Shown one piece after another: positions 1 through 8,632 of a stretch of DNA of 16,407 nt (within the stretch, counting starts at the first letter, position 1; each line of letters begins with the position of its first letter). Source of the stretch: UMGS1307 sp964523005. Lineage in GTDB: Bacteria > Bacillota > Clostridia > Oscillospirales > CAG-382. The stretch is from the NCBI GenBank assembly GCA_964523005.1, contig CAZFZL010000028.1, positions 1 to 16,407 on the forward strand. Reading direction: 5' to 3'. Under the pieces are notes generated by a model. It worked only from the letters and a program-made list of their open reading frames with translations, was not told the DNA's origin and ran no database searches. A program made the position numbers and the translations under genes.

Positions 1-37
1 TGCTGACAATGCGGTTTTTTCACTCGGCGCAGTGTTT

Positions 38-66
38 ATTATACAACGCAGAAAGCCCTTTTGCAA
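38..66 (-). promoter_or_regulatory. Candidate sigma-A promoter firing off the left edge
   Basis: Read on the minus strand, TTGCAA (66..61) is followed by a 17-nt spacer and a perfect TATAAT (43..38). Transcription would start near position 31 and run out of the window. The -35 box lies in the loop and stem of the citrate synthase terminator hairpin, so one sequence may end one transcript and start the next. The gene it would serve is not visible, so this rests on sequence match alone. Confidence 0.45.
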
Positions 67-74
67 GGGCTTTC
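51..74 (-). terminator. Terminator hairpin after citrate synthase
   Basis: A perfect inverted repeat has 10-bp arms (51-60 and 65-74, GAAAGCCCTT / AAGGGCTTTC) around a 4-nt loop. It lies 16 nt beyond the citrate synthase stop codon. The tail on the minus strand (CTGCGTTG) is not a clean T-tract, so the call rests on the hairpin and its position. It would work similarly on either strand. Confidence 0.6.
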
Positions 75-90
75 GGGAATAATTTACTGT

Positions 91-1482
91 TTATTCACAT
101 TTAAATCTTTCATCGGGAGATATGTAGTTGCGTATATCTCCGGCATATTTATATGCGGGTCTGATTATCTTGTGAGAGGTGATAAGCTCTTCCATCCTGT
201 GTGCGCACCAGCCGGATATGCGCGCGATTGCGAACAGCGGCGTGAACATATCCTCCGGGATACGCAGCATACGGAAAATTATTCCGGAATACATATCTAT
301 GCTCGACGAGACGAAATCCTCGCGGGGTATAGATGTTTTTTGCACGAGAAGCGCAGGGGAGATTCGTTCTATCGTGTTAAGCAGTTTAAAATCCTCAGCA
401 AACTCACTGTTCGTGACCATTTCGGAAGCGAAACGCTTGAGTATCACGGAACGCGGATCGCTCTTAGTGTAGACGGCGTGTCCCATTCCGTATATCAGAC
501 CGCTGTTGTCGTTTGCTTTCTTATCGAGTATTTTTAACAGATAATCACGCAGCTCGTCCTCGTCGTGCGTATCGCGGACATTTGCCTTTATATCGTCGAG
601 CATCTCCACGACCTTGATGTTCGCGCCGCCGTGACGCGGACCCTTGAGCGCACCGAGTGCGCCGGCTATTGCGGAATATGTGTCGGTGCCGGTGGAAGTG
701 AGAGAACGGCAGGTGAAGGTTGAGTTGTTGCCGCCGCCGTGCTCGGCGTGAAGTATCAGGCACAAATCGAGCAGCTTCGCCTCATCGCGCGTGAACGATT
801 TATCACTGCGCACCACACGCAGAAAATTTTCGCTCGTTGAAAGACCCTGCTTGGGATTATGAAGCGTGAGGGATTTGTTCTGAAAAACGTGTCTCTTGAC
901 AGCGTAGGCTGACGCGGCAATAATCGGAAGCCTTGCTACGAGCTGCGCCGACTGGACAAGCACGTTCTCGAACGAAATATCGTCCGGCGACGGATCGTAC
1001 GCCGAGAGCGCGAGAACGCTCTGTGCGATCTTGCTCATGATGCTTTCGTTGGGCGCGCGCATTACGACATCCTCGACGAAGCCCTGCGGAAGCTGACGGT
1101 AGTAATTGAGAACCTCGTCATAGTGTTCAAGCTCCGCCGATGTAGGAAGCTCTCCCATAAGAAGTAGATATGAGCATTCCTCGTATCCGAATTTATCATG
1201 CGACGAATAGTAATTGACTATATCCTCAACGTCGTAGCCGCGGTAGTAAAGCTTGCCGTCAACGGGACATTTTTCTCCCTCGTCTACAACATAGCCATGG
1301 ACGAGACCGATCCCGGTGACTCCGGCGACGACACCGGTTCCGTCCGAATTCCTGAGTCCCTTCTTTATGCGCTCGCCCTTGAACGCTTCCGGATCAAGCA
1401 TATATGTCTCTTTTGCGCCGTCAAGCAGCGTATGTATACTCAGATGATGTATATTCGGAATTTGTTTGTCTTTGATGTTCAT
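91..1482 (-). CDS. gltA: Citrate synthase (Si-type)
   Basis: This enzyme condenses acetyl-CoA and oxaloacetate to citrate in the cytoplasm. In anaerobic Clostridia it usually feeds a partial TCA route to 2-oxoglutarate and glutamate. The product is 463 aa. The three expected catalytic residues are visible: His248 in the motif LILHAEHGGGNNSTF, His284 in KGPRHGGAN, and Asp396 in SSSIDMYSG. The CoA/oxaloacetate region GMGHAVYTKSDPR and the C-terminal DMFTPLFAIARISGW block also fit the family. A longer reading frame starts at 1530, but the ATG at 1482 is preferred because GGAAGG (1496..1491) lies 8 nt upstream and the extra 16 residues are not family-like. The gene appears monocistronic, with its own promoter (1557..1529) and a hairpin after the stop. 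It diverges from the SpoIID-family gene. Family assignment is secure. The symbol follows common usage, and paralogues such as 2-methylcitrate synthase cannot be excluded by sequence alone. Confidence 0.95.
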   Translation of the reverse strand: MNIKDKQIPNIHHLSIHTLLDGAKETYMLDPEAFKGERIKKGLRNSDGTGVVAGVTGIGLVHGYVVDEGEKCPVDGKLYYRGYDVEDIVNYYSSHDKFGYEECSYLLLMGELPTSAELEHYDEVLNYYRQLPQGFVEDVVMRAPNESIMSKIAQSVLALSAYDPSPDDISFENVLVQSAQLVARLPIIAASAYAVKRHVFQNKSLTLHNPKQGLSTSENFLRVVRSDKSFTRDEAKLLDLCLILHAEHGGGNNSTFTCRSLTSTGTDTYSAIAGALGALKGPRHGGANIKVVEMLDDIKANVRDTHDEDELRDYLLKILDKKANDNSGLIYGMGHAVYTKSDPRSVILKRFASEMVTNSEFAEDFKLLNTIERISPALLVQKTSIPREDFVSSSIDMYSGIIFRMLRIPEDMFTPLFAIARISGWCAHRMEELITSHKIIRPAYKYAGDIRNYISPDERFKCE

Positions 1483-1528
1483 GATGCAATCCTTCCGTTG
1501 AAGATGCTTTTTATAAAATGTATGCACC

Positions 1529-1557
1529 ATTATATATTATATGTTCATAAAATGCAA
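1529..1557 (-). promoter_or_regulatory. Sigma-A promoter of citrate synthase
   Basis: On the minus strand TTGCAT (1557..1552), a 17-nt spacer and TATAAT (1534..1529) stand upstream of the citrate synthase start. The predicted transcript starts near 1522 and has a 40-nt leader. A second TATAAT-like hexamer (1541..1536) overlaps the spacer, so the exact -10 could shift. No operator is evident. Confidence 0.65.
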
Positions 1558-1568
1558 GAGAAAATATA

Positions 1569-1597
1569 AAATATTTATTTTTTATTTTTCATAAATA
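1569..1597 (+). promoter_or_regulatory. Candidate sigma-E-like promoter before the SpoIID-family gene
   Basis: AAATATT (1569-1575), a 14-nt spacer and CATAAATA (1590-1597) resemble the sporulation sigma-E pattern (ATATT, 14-15 nt, CATACAAT). The predicted start near 1604 leaves a leader of about 48 nt. The region is very AT-rich, so chance resemblance is a real possibility. No convincing sigma-A pair was found in the same interval. The assignment is inferred from sequence and from the known sigma-E control of spoIID. Confidence 0.35.
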
Positions 1598-1651
1598 CAG
1601 ACTTCGTTGAATAGACTGTAAATGATCTAAAAAGAACGGAGCACACAAAAA

Positions 1652-2677
1652 ATGAAAAAGTACCTGCAAATGCTGCTTATTTTCGTGTTGATCACAACCG
1701 CGGCGCCGATGGCGGTAACTTACGCGCTCAGTGGGAAACCGATTTTTCCCGGCGAGGGTACAAGTGAAAATATGAAGGAAACGCCAAGCGATAATTCAAA
1801 AAGTGAAATTTCCGACAAAGCAGACGGTAATGATCTCTTTCAGAGCATCGAAATATATGATTGTTTAGCGGACAGGCTCGTGCGCATAGGCGTGGAGGAG
1901 TATGTTGCCGGAGTTGTCTACGCATCTATGCCGGCGTCGTTTGGCACAGAGGCGCTAAAGGCGCAGGCAATTGTTATCCGCACGCTTGTTTATTACAGGA
2001 GCAGACATCAAATATGCTGCGATAAACACGGTACGGTACTTTGCACTGACGGAAGCTGCTGCCTGCCTTACGAAACGTACGAATCTTCGCTCGGCGATGT
2101 TTCTCAGGACGCGGCGGACACGAGCTATGAGGCGGTAATGGCGGCAGTGGCTGAGACAGCGGGGCTGTATCTTTCCTACGGCGAAGAGCCGATTAACGCG
2201 CTGTTCCACGCCTCCTCTTCCGGGCGTACCGAAAACAGCAACGCCGTACTCGGCGAAGCAATCTTATATCTGTCTTCCGTCACAACACCTGACGAAAGCG
2301 ACCTTTCGGTGTTCACGCACGACTATTTGTTCACCGCAAAGGAATTCTGCCGTCTTACCGGGCTTGAAACTAATGAAGCGGACAGCCGGAGCTGGAGCAT
2401 ACGAAGCGTAACGAATGAAAGCGGACGGTGCGAAACGGTACTGATCGAGGGGATCGCATTTTCCGGTACGCGGCTGATGCGGCTGCTCGGCCTTGCGTCA
2501 ACGCATTTTGATATAACAGTTTCGGAAGCCGGTGTAGAAATAACGTCTCAGGGGATAGGCCACGGACTCGGAATGAGTCAATACGGGGCGTGTCTTATGG
2601 CGAAGGACGGCAGCAGATATGAGGACATACTTTATCATTATTATCAGAATACCGTTATAGTACGCGCCGATCAGTGA
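1652..2677 (+). CDS. SpoIID/LytB-family protein with altered active site
   Basis: This 341-aa protein belongs to the SpoIID/LytB family. Characterised members are membrane-anchored lytic transglycosylases that cut peptidoglycan glycan strands, for example during spore engulfment. An N-terminal hydrophobic segment (about residues 4-25) is a signal or anchor. A Ser/Asp/Lys-rich linker follows to about residue 60, then the SpoIID domain. Family blocks are clear: VEEYVAGVV (81-89), MPASF and EALKAQA (93-106), a Cys-rich metal-site region C131-TDGS-C136-C137, ALFHASSSGRTENS, and a C-terminal GIGHGLGMSQYGA block. The family motif EMP, whose Glu is the reported catalytic residue, reads Ser92-Met-Pro here, so lytic activity is doubtful. 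The start at 1652 has GGAG (1638-1641) 10 nt upstream. The gene diverges from citrate synthase and its last 7 nt overlap the convergent phosphoesterase gene. It may be the organism's SpoIID or a diverged paralogue; that cannot be decided from this window. Confidence 0.85.
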   Translation: MKKYLQMLLIFVLITTAAPMAVTYALSGKPIFPGEGTSENMKETPSDNSKSEISDKADGNDLFQSIEIYDCLADRLVRIGVEEYVAGVVYASMPASFGTEALKAQAIVIRTLVYYRSRHQICCDKHGTVLCTDGSCCLPYETYESSLGDVSQDAADTSYEAVMAAVAETAGLYLSYGEEPINALFHASSSGRTENSNAVLGEAILYLSSVTTPDESDLSVFTHDYLFTAKEFCRLTGLETNEADSRSWSIRSVTNESGRCETVLIEGIAFSGTRLMRLLGLASTHFDITVSEAGVEITSQGIGHGLGMSQYGACLMAKDGSRYEDILYHYYQNTVIVRADQ

Positions 2678-5184
2678 AGCATTTCTTTATGATGCTTCCG
2701 GTTCGTGTAGAATACCGATGCGATCGCTGCGGCAGCGGCAATGATTGCTGCGGCGATCCATATCATATTTGATGCTCTGCCTTCGTCCTCCGCCTGCGAC
2801 TCCTCAGACAGCGTATAATCGCCGCTGAGCACGACGGCAGAACCGGAGTAAGCCTGACCGGAAGTAAGCGCCTGCGTCGGCACATAGGCTTCAAAGCGGT
2901 CGACCGTCATACCGAAGCGAACCTGCGAAAGCGTTATATCGACGGTGAACGAATCGGAGTCATCGGAAAAGTAATTATAATCGTCAAGGAACGGTGAATA
3001 TGTCGTCTGCGTCATTTTGCCGTCCGCGAAGCTCACGAGCCTGAGATAGCCTTCGCCGTCGCAGGGCATGGAGTTTACAATATATGTCGGTGCCTGTGTA
3101 TCGGCAAACTGATAATCGGATAGTATTTCCCACACCTGTCTGCCCGTATCTCCGACGCTTCGAAGATTTCTCGCCGCGCCGTGGACGTGGCCGCAGAAGA
3201 CGGCGACGACGTTTTCGTTCGGGACAACGATGTCTTCCCATATTTTTTCTGCACGCGAATGTGTATAATCCGTTGTATTTTCGCTGTTGATGAGCCAATC
3301 ACCGTCACTGTCAAGATATGAGTGCGTGACGATCACGGCGTTTCTGTCGGGATAATTCGCAAGGACTGCGTTTGTCCATGTGACTACGACAGGATCAGCT
3401 TCAACGTAATATCCGATATACAGGAACAGAAAGTCATACAAGCCGAGCGAAACGAGATCGTAATGGCATACGTTGTCGTCAAGCGATGCGCCGTAATACG
3501 ACGTACCGTCAAAATCCGATGCGCCGAAATATTTGCAGAACGGTGAGAAATTCGCGACTGCCTGACCGACGTCGTGGTTTCCTGCGACGATACCGAACGG
3601 CATACCGAGAGCGGTGAACGGCTCGTGCGCGATCAGCGCGTTTTCGAGCTGGCGGTATGCTTCGGAGAGCGGAGAATAGTCATCCGCAATGTCGCCGCTG
3701 TGGATCAGGTACGAGGCCTTTTTGTCCATGTAAAGTGAAGCGGCATAAGCGGACATGCTGAGGTATTCGTCAAGCAGGTCGTCGTATCTCGTATAGTACT
3801 GCGTGTCTGTAATCCAGACGAGCGTATCGCTTTCGCCCATGCAGACGTAAGGCTCTGCCTTGAAAAGCACTTTTTCGTCGGCAGCGCGGTTTTCAAGGGC
3901 GCAGTCTATGACGGTCTCTTCACCCGAACAGACGAGCGCAACGTCCTCGTATTCGCCGGAAAGTGTATTGTATATGCTCACAAGTGTGCGTTCGCCCGTC
4001 GTTACGCTCGCTTTATAACGGACGAAGATCCGTTTTGCACTGTCGGGAACGCTCACGGTAAAGGAATAAGACGTACCGTTTTGCCCGGAGACTTCCGCTT
4101 GCAGCTCGTTGACGGCGTATGCTTCATCCGTCGGCGTCACTGTCCCATGAACAATATCAATGCCGGAAGCAACGGAAAGATAAAACTGCGTTGAGAACAC
4201 CGAGACGTTCCCGGCTTGATCCTTGGCGGTAATCACAAGAGTCTGAGCGCCGCTGCCTGTGCAGAAGAGCTTAACTGCTCTGCCCTTGATGTATTTTTCC
4301 GTACCGATCTTTGCGGTCAGGGTGATTTTCCCGTATTCGTCGCTCGCGCTGTATTCGAGTGCGCTTTCACCGTCGATGACCGAATTGAACGGCAACGGGC
4401 AATCGATAACCGGAGCGGTGTTGTCGAATATTACGCTCGTTTCGCTTGTAGTGTCGCTGTCGGAAAACGTGAGGATATGCGCGCCGTCAGCATATTGCGT
4501 TGTGTCTATGCGCGCACATATGCGGCTGCCCTCGCTTTGCGGTATATCAAAGATAAAATCGCAGGCTATGGCGGTATTGGGCGTGCTTCCGCCGAGCCCA
4601 GTAGCGCTGTCCCAGCCGTCGCCGATGGCTATGCTGTCGACGTTTAGTGTTTTTGTTGTTGTTTCAGCGCTTCCGACCACGGGGTAGTACGCCGATACGG
4701 ATGACGGCTTTATCGATACACCGGACGGTAGCGCGAGTGAAAACGAGCTGAGTGTTATGTCGTCGATGTTGTATTCACCGTAGATCTGGGAGCCGACGGA
4801 AAGAAGCTGTGCTCCGACAGACGGAATGAAGCGTACAGTCAGCGTTTCAGACTCCGTAAGCGGCGGCACTGTATAGCCGTTTGAGATATCGGCAAGTGTA
4901 CCGATGCAGGATGAGCCTGCATAGAAAGAACCGTTTGTATAATCCACACCCTGTGCTTTTAGTGTGAATATGAAGCTGTTCGCATCCTCACAATCAAGGA
5001 GAGCGCCATCAAGAGCTATAGAGGGTGACGCAGAGGAGTAATAACAGATGTTTTGCGTTCCCGACAGCACATCGCCTTCCGATACGCTTGCATTCACGCC
5101 TTCCGAGGCTTTGCCGGAGAGGGCGGACATGATAATAAATGAAAAAACAAGCAGCAGTACCGCGGTGCGTTTTATTCTTTTCAT
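2671..5184 (-). CDS. Secreted, membrane-anchored calcineurin-like metallophosphoesterase
   Basis: This 837-aa surface enzyme is predicted to hydrolyse phosphate esters outside the membrane with a two-metal centre. A signal peptide (residues 1-27, ending near KAS) leads into about 400 residues of beta-rich, Ig-like modules. One of these carries the bacterial Ig pattern from DNTAPVI (254) to KDQAGNVS (321). The catalytic domain spans about 452-690 with the metal motifs in order: Asp460-Thr-Gln462, Gly497-Asp498, GNHD (535-538), His621 in VTHSYLD, and GHVH (665-668). The first motif is DxQ rather than the classical DxH, as in some secreted relatives. Beta-rich sequence follows, then one membrane helix (about 807-827) and a basic tail. 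The start at 5184 has GGGAGA (5196..5191) 6 nt upstream. The gene has its own promoter. Its 3' end overlaps the SpoIID-family gene by 7 nt with no terminator between them. The substrate is unknown. Confidence 0.88.
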   Translation of the reverse strand: MKRIKRTAVLLLVFSFIIMSALSGKASEGVNASVSEGDVLSGTQNICYYSSASPSIALDGALLDCEDANSFIFTLKAQGVDYTNGSFYAGSSCIGTLADISNGYTVPPLTESETLTVRFIPSVGAQLLSVGSQIYGEYNIDDITLSSFSLALPSGVSIKPSSVSAYYPVVGSAETTTKTLNVDSIAIGDGWDSATGLGGSTPNTAIACDFIFDIPQSEGSRICARIDTTQYADGAHILTFSDSDTTSETSVIFDNTAPVIDCPLPFNSVIDGESALEYSASDEYGKITLTAKIGTEKYIKGRAVKLFCTGSGAQTLVITAKDQAGNVSVFSTQFYLSVASGIDIVHGTVTPTDEAYAVNELQAEVSGQNGTSYSFTVSVPDSAKRIFVRYKASVTTGERTLVSIYNTLSGEYEDVALVCSGEETVIDCALENRAADEKVLFKAEPYVCMGESDTLVWITDTQYYTRYDDLLDEYLSMSAYAASLYMDKKASYLIHSGDIADDYSPLSEAYRQLENALIAHEPFTALGMPFGIVAGNHDVGQAVANFSPFCKYFGASDFDGTSYYGASLDDNVCHYDLVSLGLYDFLFLYIGYYVEADPVVVTWTNAVLANYPDRNAVIVTHSYLDSDGDWLINSENTTDYTHSRAEKIWEDIVVPNENVVAVFCGHVHGAARNLRSVGDTGRQVWEILSDYQFADTQAPTYIVNSMPCDGEGYLRLVSFADGKMTQTTYSPFLDDYNYFSDDSDSFTVDITLSQVRFGMTVDRFEAYVPTQALTSGQAYSGSAVVLSGDYTLSEESQAEDEGRASNMIWIAAAIIAAAAAIASVFYTNRKHHKEMLH

Positions 5185-5218
5185 TGGCGGTCTCCCTTCA
5201 AGGTCGTTTTCTGATTAC

Positions 5219-5247
5219 AGTATAACATAATTTTGAGCACGCATCAA
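5219..5247 (-). promoter_or_regulatory. Sigma-A promoter of the metallophosphoesterase
   Basis: On the minus strand TTGATG (5247..5242), a 17-nt spacer and TATACT (5224..5219) are preceded by a TGn extended -10. Transcription would start near 5212, 28 nt before the start codon. The promoter begins just past the terminator hairpin at 5255-5290, which separates this gene from the superoxide reductase unit. Confidence 0.7.
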
Positions 5248-5254
5248 GAAAAAA

Positions 5255-5290
5255 CAAAGAATCCGCCCTGTCCGTGAGGCGGATTCTTTG
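5255..5290. terminator. Bidirectional intrinsic terminator
   Basis: Perfect 13-bp arms CAAAGAATCCGCC (5255-5267) and GGCGGATTCTTTG (5278-5290) enclose a 10-nt loop. On the minus strand the stem is followed by TTTTTTCTTG and on the plus strand by CGTTTTTTG. On the minus strand it would end the superoxide reductase transcript, although it lies about 180 nt beyond that stop codon. The 179 nt between (5291-5469) hold no recognisable gene. Confidence 0.85.
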
Positions 5291-5469
5291 CGTTTTTTGT
5301 GAAAGGAGAATGTTTCCGGATTTACTCCGGTAAATGAAAAACGTTCGTATTGCTCTCTCTTGCTCTACGTTTAAGATGATACCATGCTTTTGTTAAGCGA
5401 CGATGATATGTAAACGAAAGATTGTGAGAAGTTTGCGAAAATGCCGAAACGGTTTTGCGAAAATTGGCT

Positions 5470-5844
5470 TTACGCTTTCCAGAGCCCGTGGAGATTGCAG
5501 TATGCATATACTGCTTCCACTTCGTCGTCCTCGCAGACCGAGAAACACACCTCAGGTTTGTCACCGGGCTTGAGCGCTTTGCGCTGGTTGCCGAATTTCG
5601 TCTGGAGCGAGACCCATTCGATATAATGCTCCGGAGCCATCGGATGAGCGACCGAGCCGACAGTCACTAAAACCTTGCCGCCTTCGACCCTGTATACGGG
5701 AACGTGCTTTTCGAGCGATGCGTCGACAGAGCCGGCAATCAGCTCCTGCATCTTCTCGCCGCAGCATACGACCGGCACGCCGGAGCTTTTGACAAACGCA
5801 ATGATATTCCCACAGTGCTTACATATAAAAAATCTTTGTTCCAT
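5470..5844 (-). CDS. dfx: Desulfoferrodoxin-type superoxide reductase
   Basis: This cytoplasmic iron protein reduces superoxide to hydrogen peroxide without releasing oxygen, a typical defence of strict anaerobes. The 124-aa product matches the usual length of two-iron superoxide reductases. The N-terminal desulforedoxin-like domain has a full Fe(Cys)4 site: Cys8, Cys11 (CKHC) and the pair Cys27-Cys28. The catalytic Fe(His)4Cys centre is complete: His47 in EKHVPV with the conserved Glu45-Lys46 pair, His67 in AHPM, His73 in PEHYIEW, then Cys116 and His119 in YCNLHGLW. The ATG at 5844 is chosen because AGGAGG (5860..5855) precedes it and the domain begins there. A frame open from 5913 would add 23 unrelated residues. 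The gene stands alone, with neither rubredoxin nor rubrerythrin adjacent, so its electron donor must be encoded elsewhere. Confidence 0.95.
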   Translation of the reverse strand: MEQRFFICKHCGNIIAFVKSSGVPVVCCGEKMQELIAGSVDASLEKHVPVYRVEGGKVLVTVGSVAHPMAPEHYIEWVSLQTKFGNQRKALKPGDKPEVCFSVCEDDEVEAVYAYCNLHGLWKA

Positions 5845-5900
5845 TGATATATTACCTCCTGTTTTATAGCTATAGTATACTTCATTTATTTTATATTTCC

Positions 5901-5913
5901 GTGATTTTATCAC
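5901..5913. promoter_or_regulatory. Possible operator upstream of superoxide reductase
   Basis: GTGAT-TTT-ATCAC is a perfect 5-bp inverted repeat. It overlaps where the -35 region would fall for a TATACT -10 candidate (5879..5874) on the minus strand. No good -35 hexamer is present, which would suit a regulated promoter. The repeat is too short for a secure call, and no regulator can be named. Confidence 0.25.
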
Positions 5914-6030
5914 ATTGAAACGGTGTTTTTTCTTTCATAAAAACGTCAAATAGACCATATAAAATTTCGTTGAAAACCGTTGCTTTTTTCAAAAAAAGCT
6001 GTTTAAATACGTTTCGCGAAGCAGCGATTG

Positions 6031-6067
6031 AGCGTAAGTCCGAGTTTCGGACCTGCGTTCTTTTTTT
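6031..6067 (+). terminator. Orphan terminator-like hairpin ahead of the MATE relic
   Basis: Arms 6031-6043 and 6047-6059 form a 13-bp stem (two G-U wobbles, one A-C mismatch) with the loop GTT, followed by one C and seven T (6061-6067). This is a plausible intrinsic terminator on the plus strand. No intact plus-strand gene lies upstream, because the nearest neighbour (superoxide reductase) is on the minus strand. It may be a leftover leader attenuator of the decayed efflux gene, or the end of a lost gene. Confidence 0.5.
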
Positions 6068-6093
6068 GTCTGCATAATAAAGAAACAAGAGGT

Positions 6094-6290
6094 AATTTCC
6101 CGTTGTATATGTTCGGGCAGGCGCTCAACCCGATAATCGTTCGGACGGCAGCCCGAAATACGCCATGGTATCGACGCTTGACGGCGTGCTCTGTTCCATG
6201 CCGGTATCGGATTTACTGATGTTTATACTGTCGGCGGCAGTGATAATATATACGCAAAAAACGCTCATAGACGACGCAAAAGAGCAATAA
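6094..6290 (+). pseudogene. Relic of a MATE-family multidrug efflux transporter
   Basis: Two reading frames together encode recognisable MATE fragments. From about 6094 one frame gives MFGQALNPII (ATG at 6109). One base later the next frame gives DGSPKYAMVSTL (6144-6179), continuing to SMPVSDLLMFIL and a final hydrophobic helix that ends at TAA (6288-6290). Inserting a single C after 6138 restores the family-typical ALNPIIRSDGSPKYAM. The first part resembles the middle of the N-terminal half of MATE proteins and the last part resembles the final transmembrane helix. About half the protein between them (near 6180-6190) is therefore missing, as is the whole N-terminus. What remains is about 65 codons of a family that is normally about 450 aa. 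A terminator hairpin follows immediately. The relic cannot encode a working transporter. Family assignment rests on motif recognition. Confidence 0.75.
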
Positions 6291-6298
6291 ACACAAAA

Positions 6299-6326
6299 AT
6301 GGCAGAAGTGTTTTCGCTTCTGCCAT
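6299..6326. terminator. Terminator of hppA (and of the MATE relic)
   Basis: Perfect 10-bp arms ATGGCAGAAG (6299-6308) and CTTCTGCCAT (6317-6326) enclose an 8-nt loop. On the minus strand the stem is followed by TTTTTG and lies 26 nt past the hppA stop codon, a good intrinsic terminator. On the plus strand the tail is weaker (CTTAATTTT) and would end the relic's transcript. Confidence 0.85.
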
Positions 6327-6352
6327 CTTAATTTTATATGCTGTTAATGTTC

Positions 6353-8539
<2,187 letters not shown>

Positions 8540-8550
8540 AATGTCTCCTG

Positions 8551-8609
8551 CCAACCTTTACGCGTCCGGACAATAATACGGTTGGACTTGATTCTTTTTT
8601 CCGGATGCG
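8551..8609 (-). promoter_or_regulatory. Candidate pseudoknotted leader RNA controlling hppA
   Basis: In the minus-strand transcript, CGCAUCCGGA (8609..8600) pairs with UCCGGACGCG (8570..8561), a 10-bp stem with one G-U pair. The loop contains CCAACC (8585..8580), which is fully complementary to GGUUGG (8556..8551). That second element ends one nucleotide before the Shine-Dalgarno AGGAG. Forming the 6-bp helix would create a pseudoknot abutting the ribosome binding site, the layout of a translational riboswitch. The connecting segment UAAA is short for a 10-bp stem, but the 9-nt and 14-nt loops give slack. No known riboswitch class was recognised by eye. A ligand such as Na+ is only a guess from the gene product. 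Confidence 0.45.
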
Positions 8610-8632
8610 TTTTTTATCATTATATGAAACAA

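Noticed and set aside
5432..5464. 11-bp direct repeat TTTGCGAAAAT (5432-5442 and 5454-5464) after the superoxide reductase stop
   Set aside because: Only two copies, low complexity, no hairpin of note, and no link to any gene or mobile element.
5322..5564. An 80-codon minus-strand frame spanning the end of the superoxide reductase gene
   Set aside because: It reads the reductase in another frame and continues into non-coding DNA, with no ribosome site and no recognisable domain.
5891..6088. A 65-codon minus-strand frame upstream of superoxide reductase
   Set aside because: No ribosome site, AT-rich random composition, and it overlaps the orphan terminator hairpin and the putative reductase promoter region.
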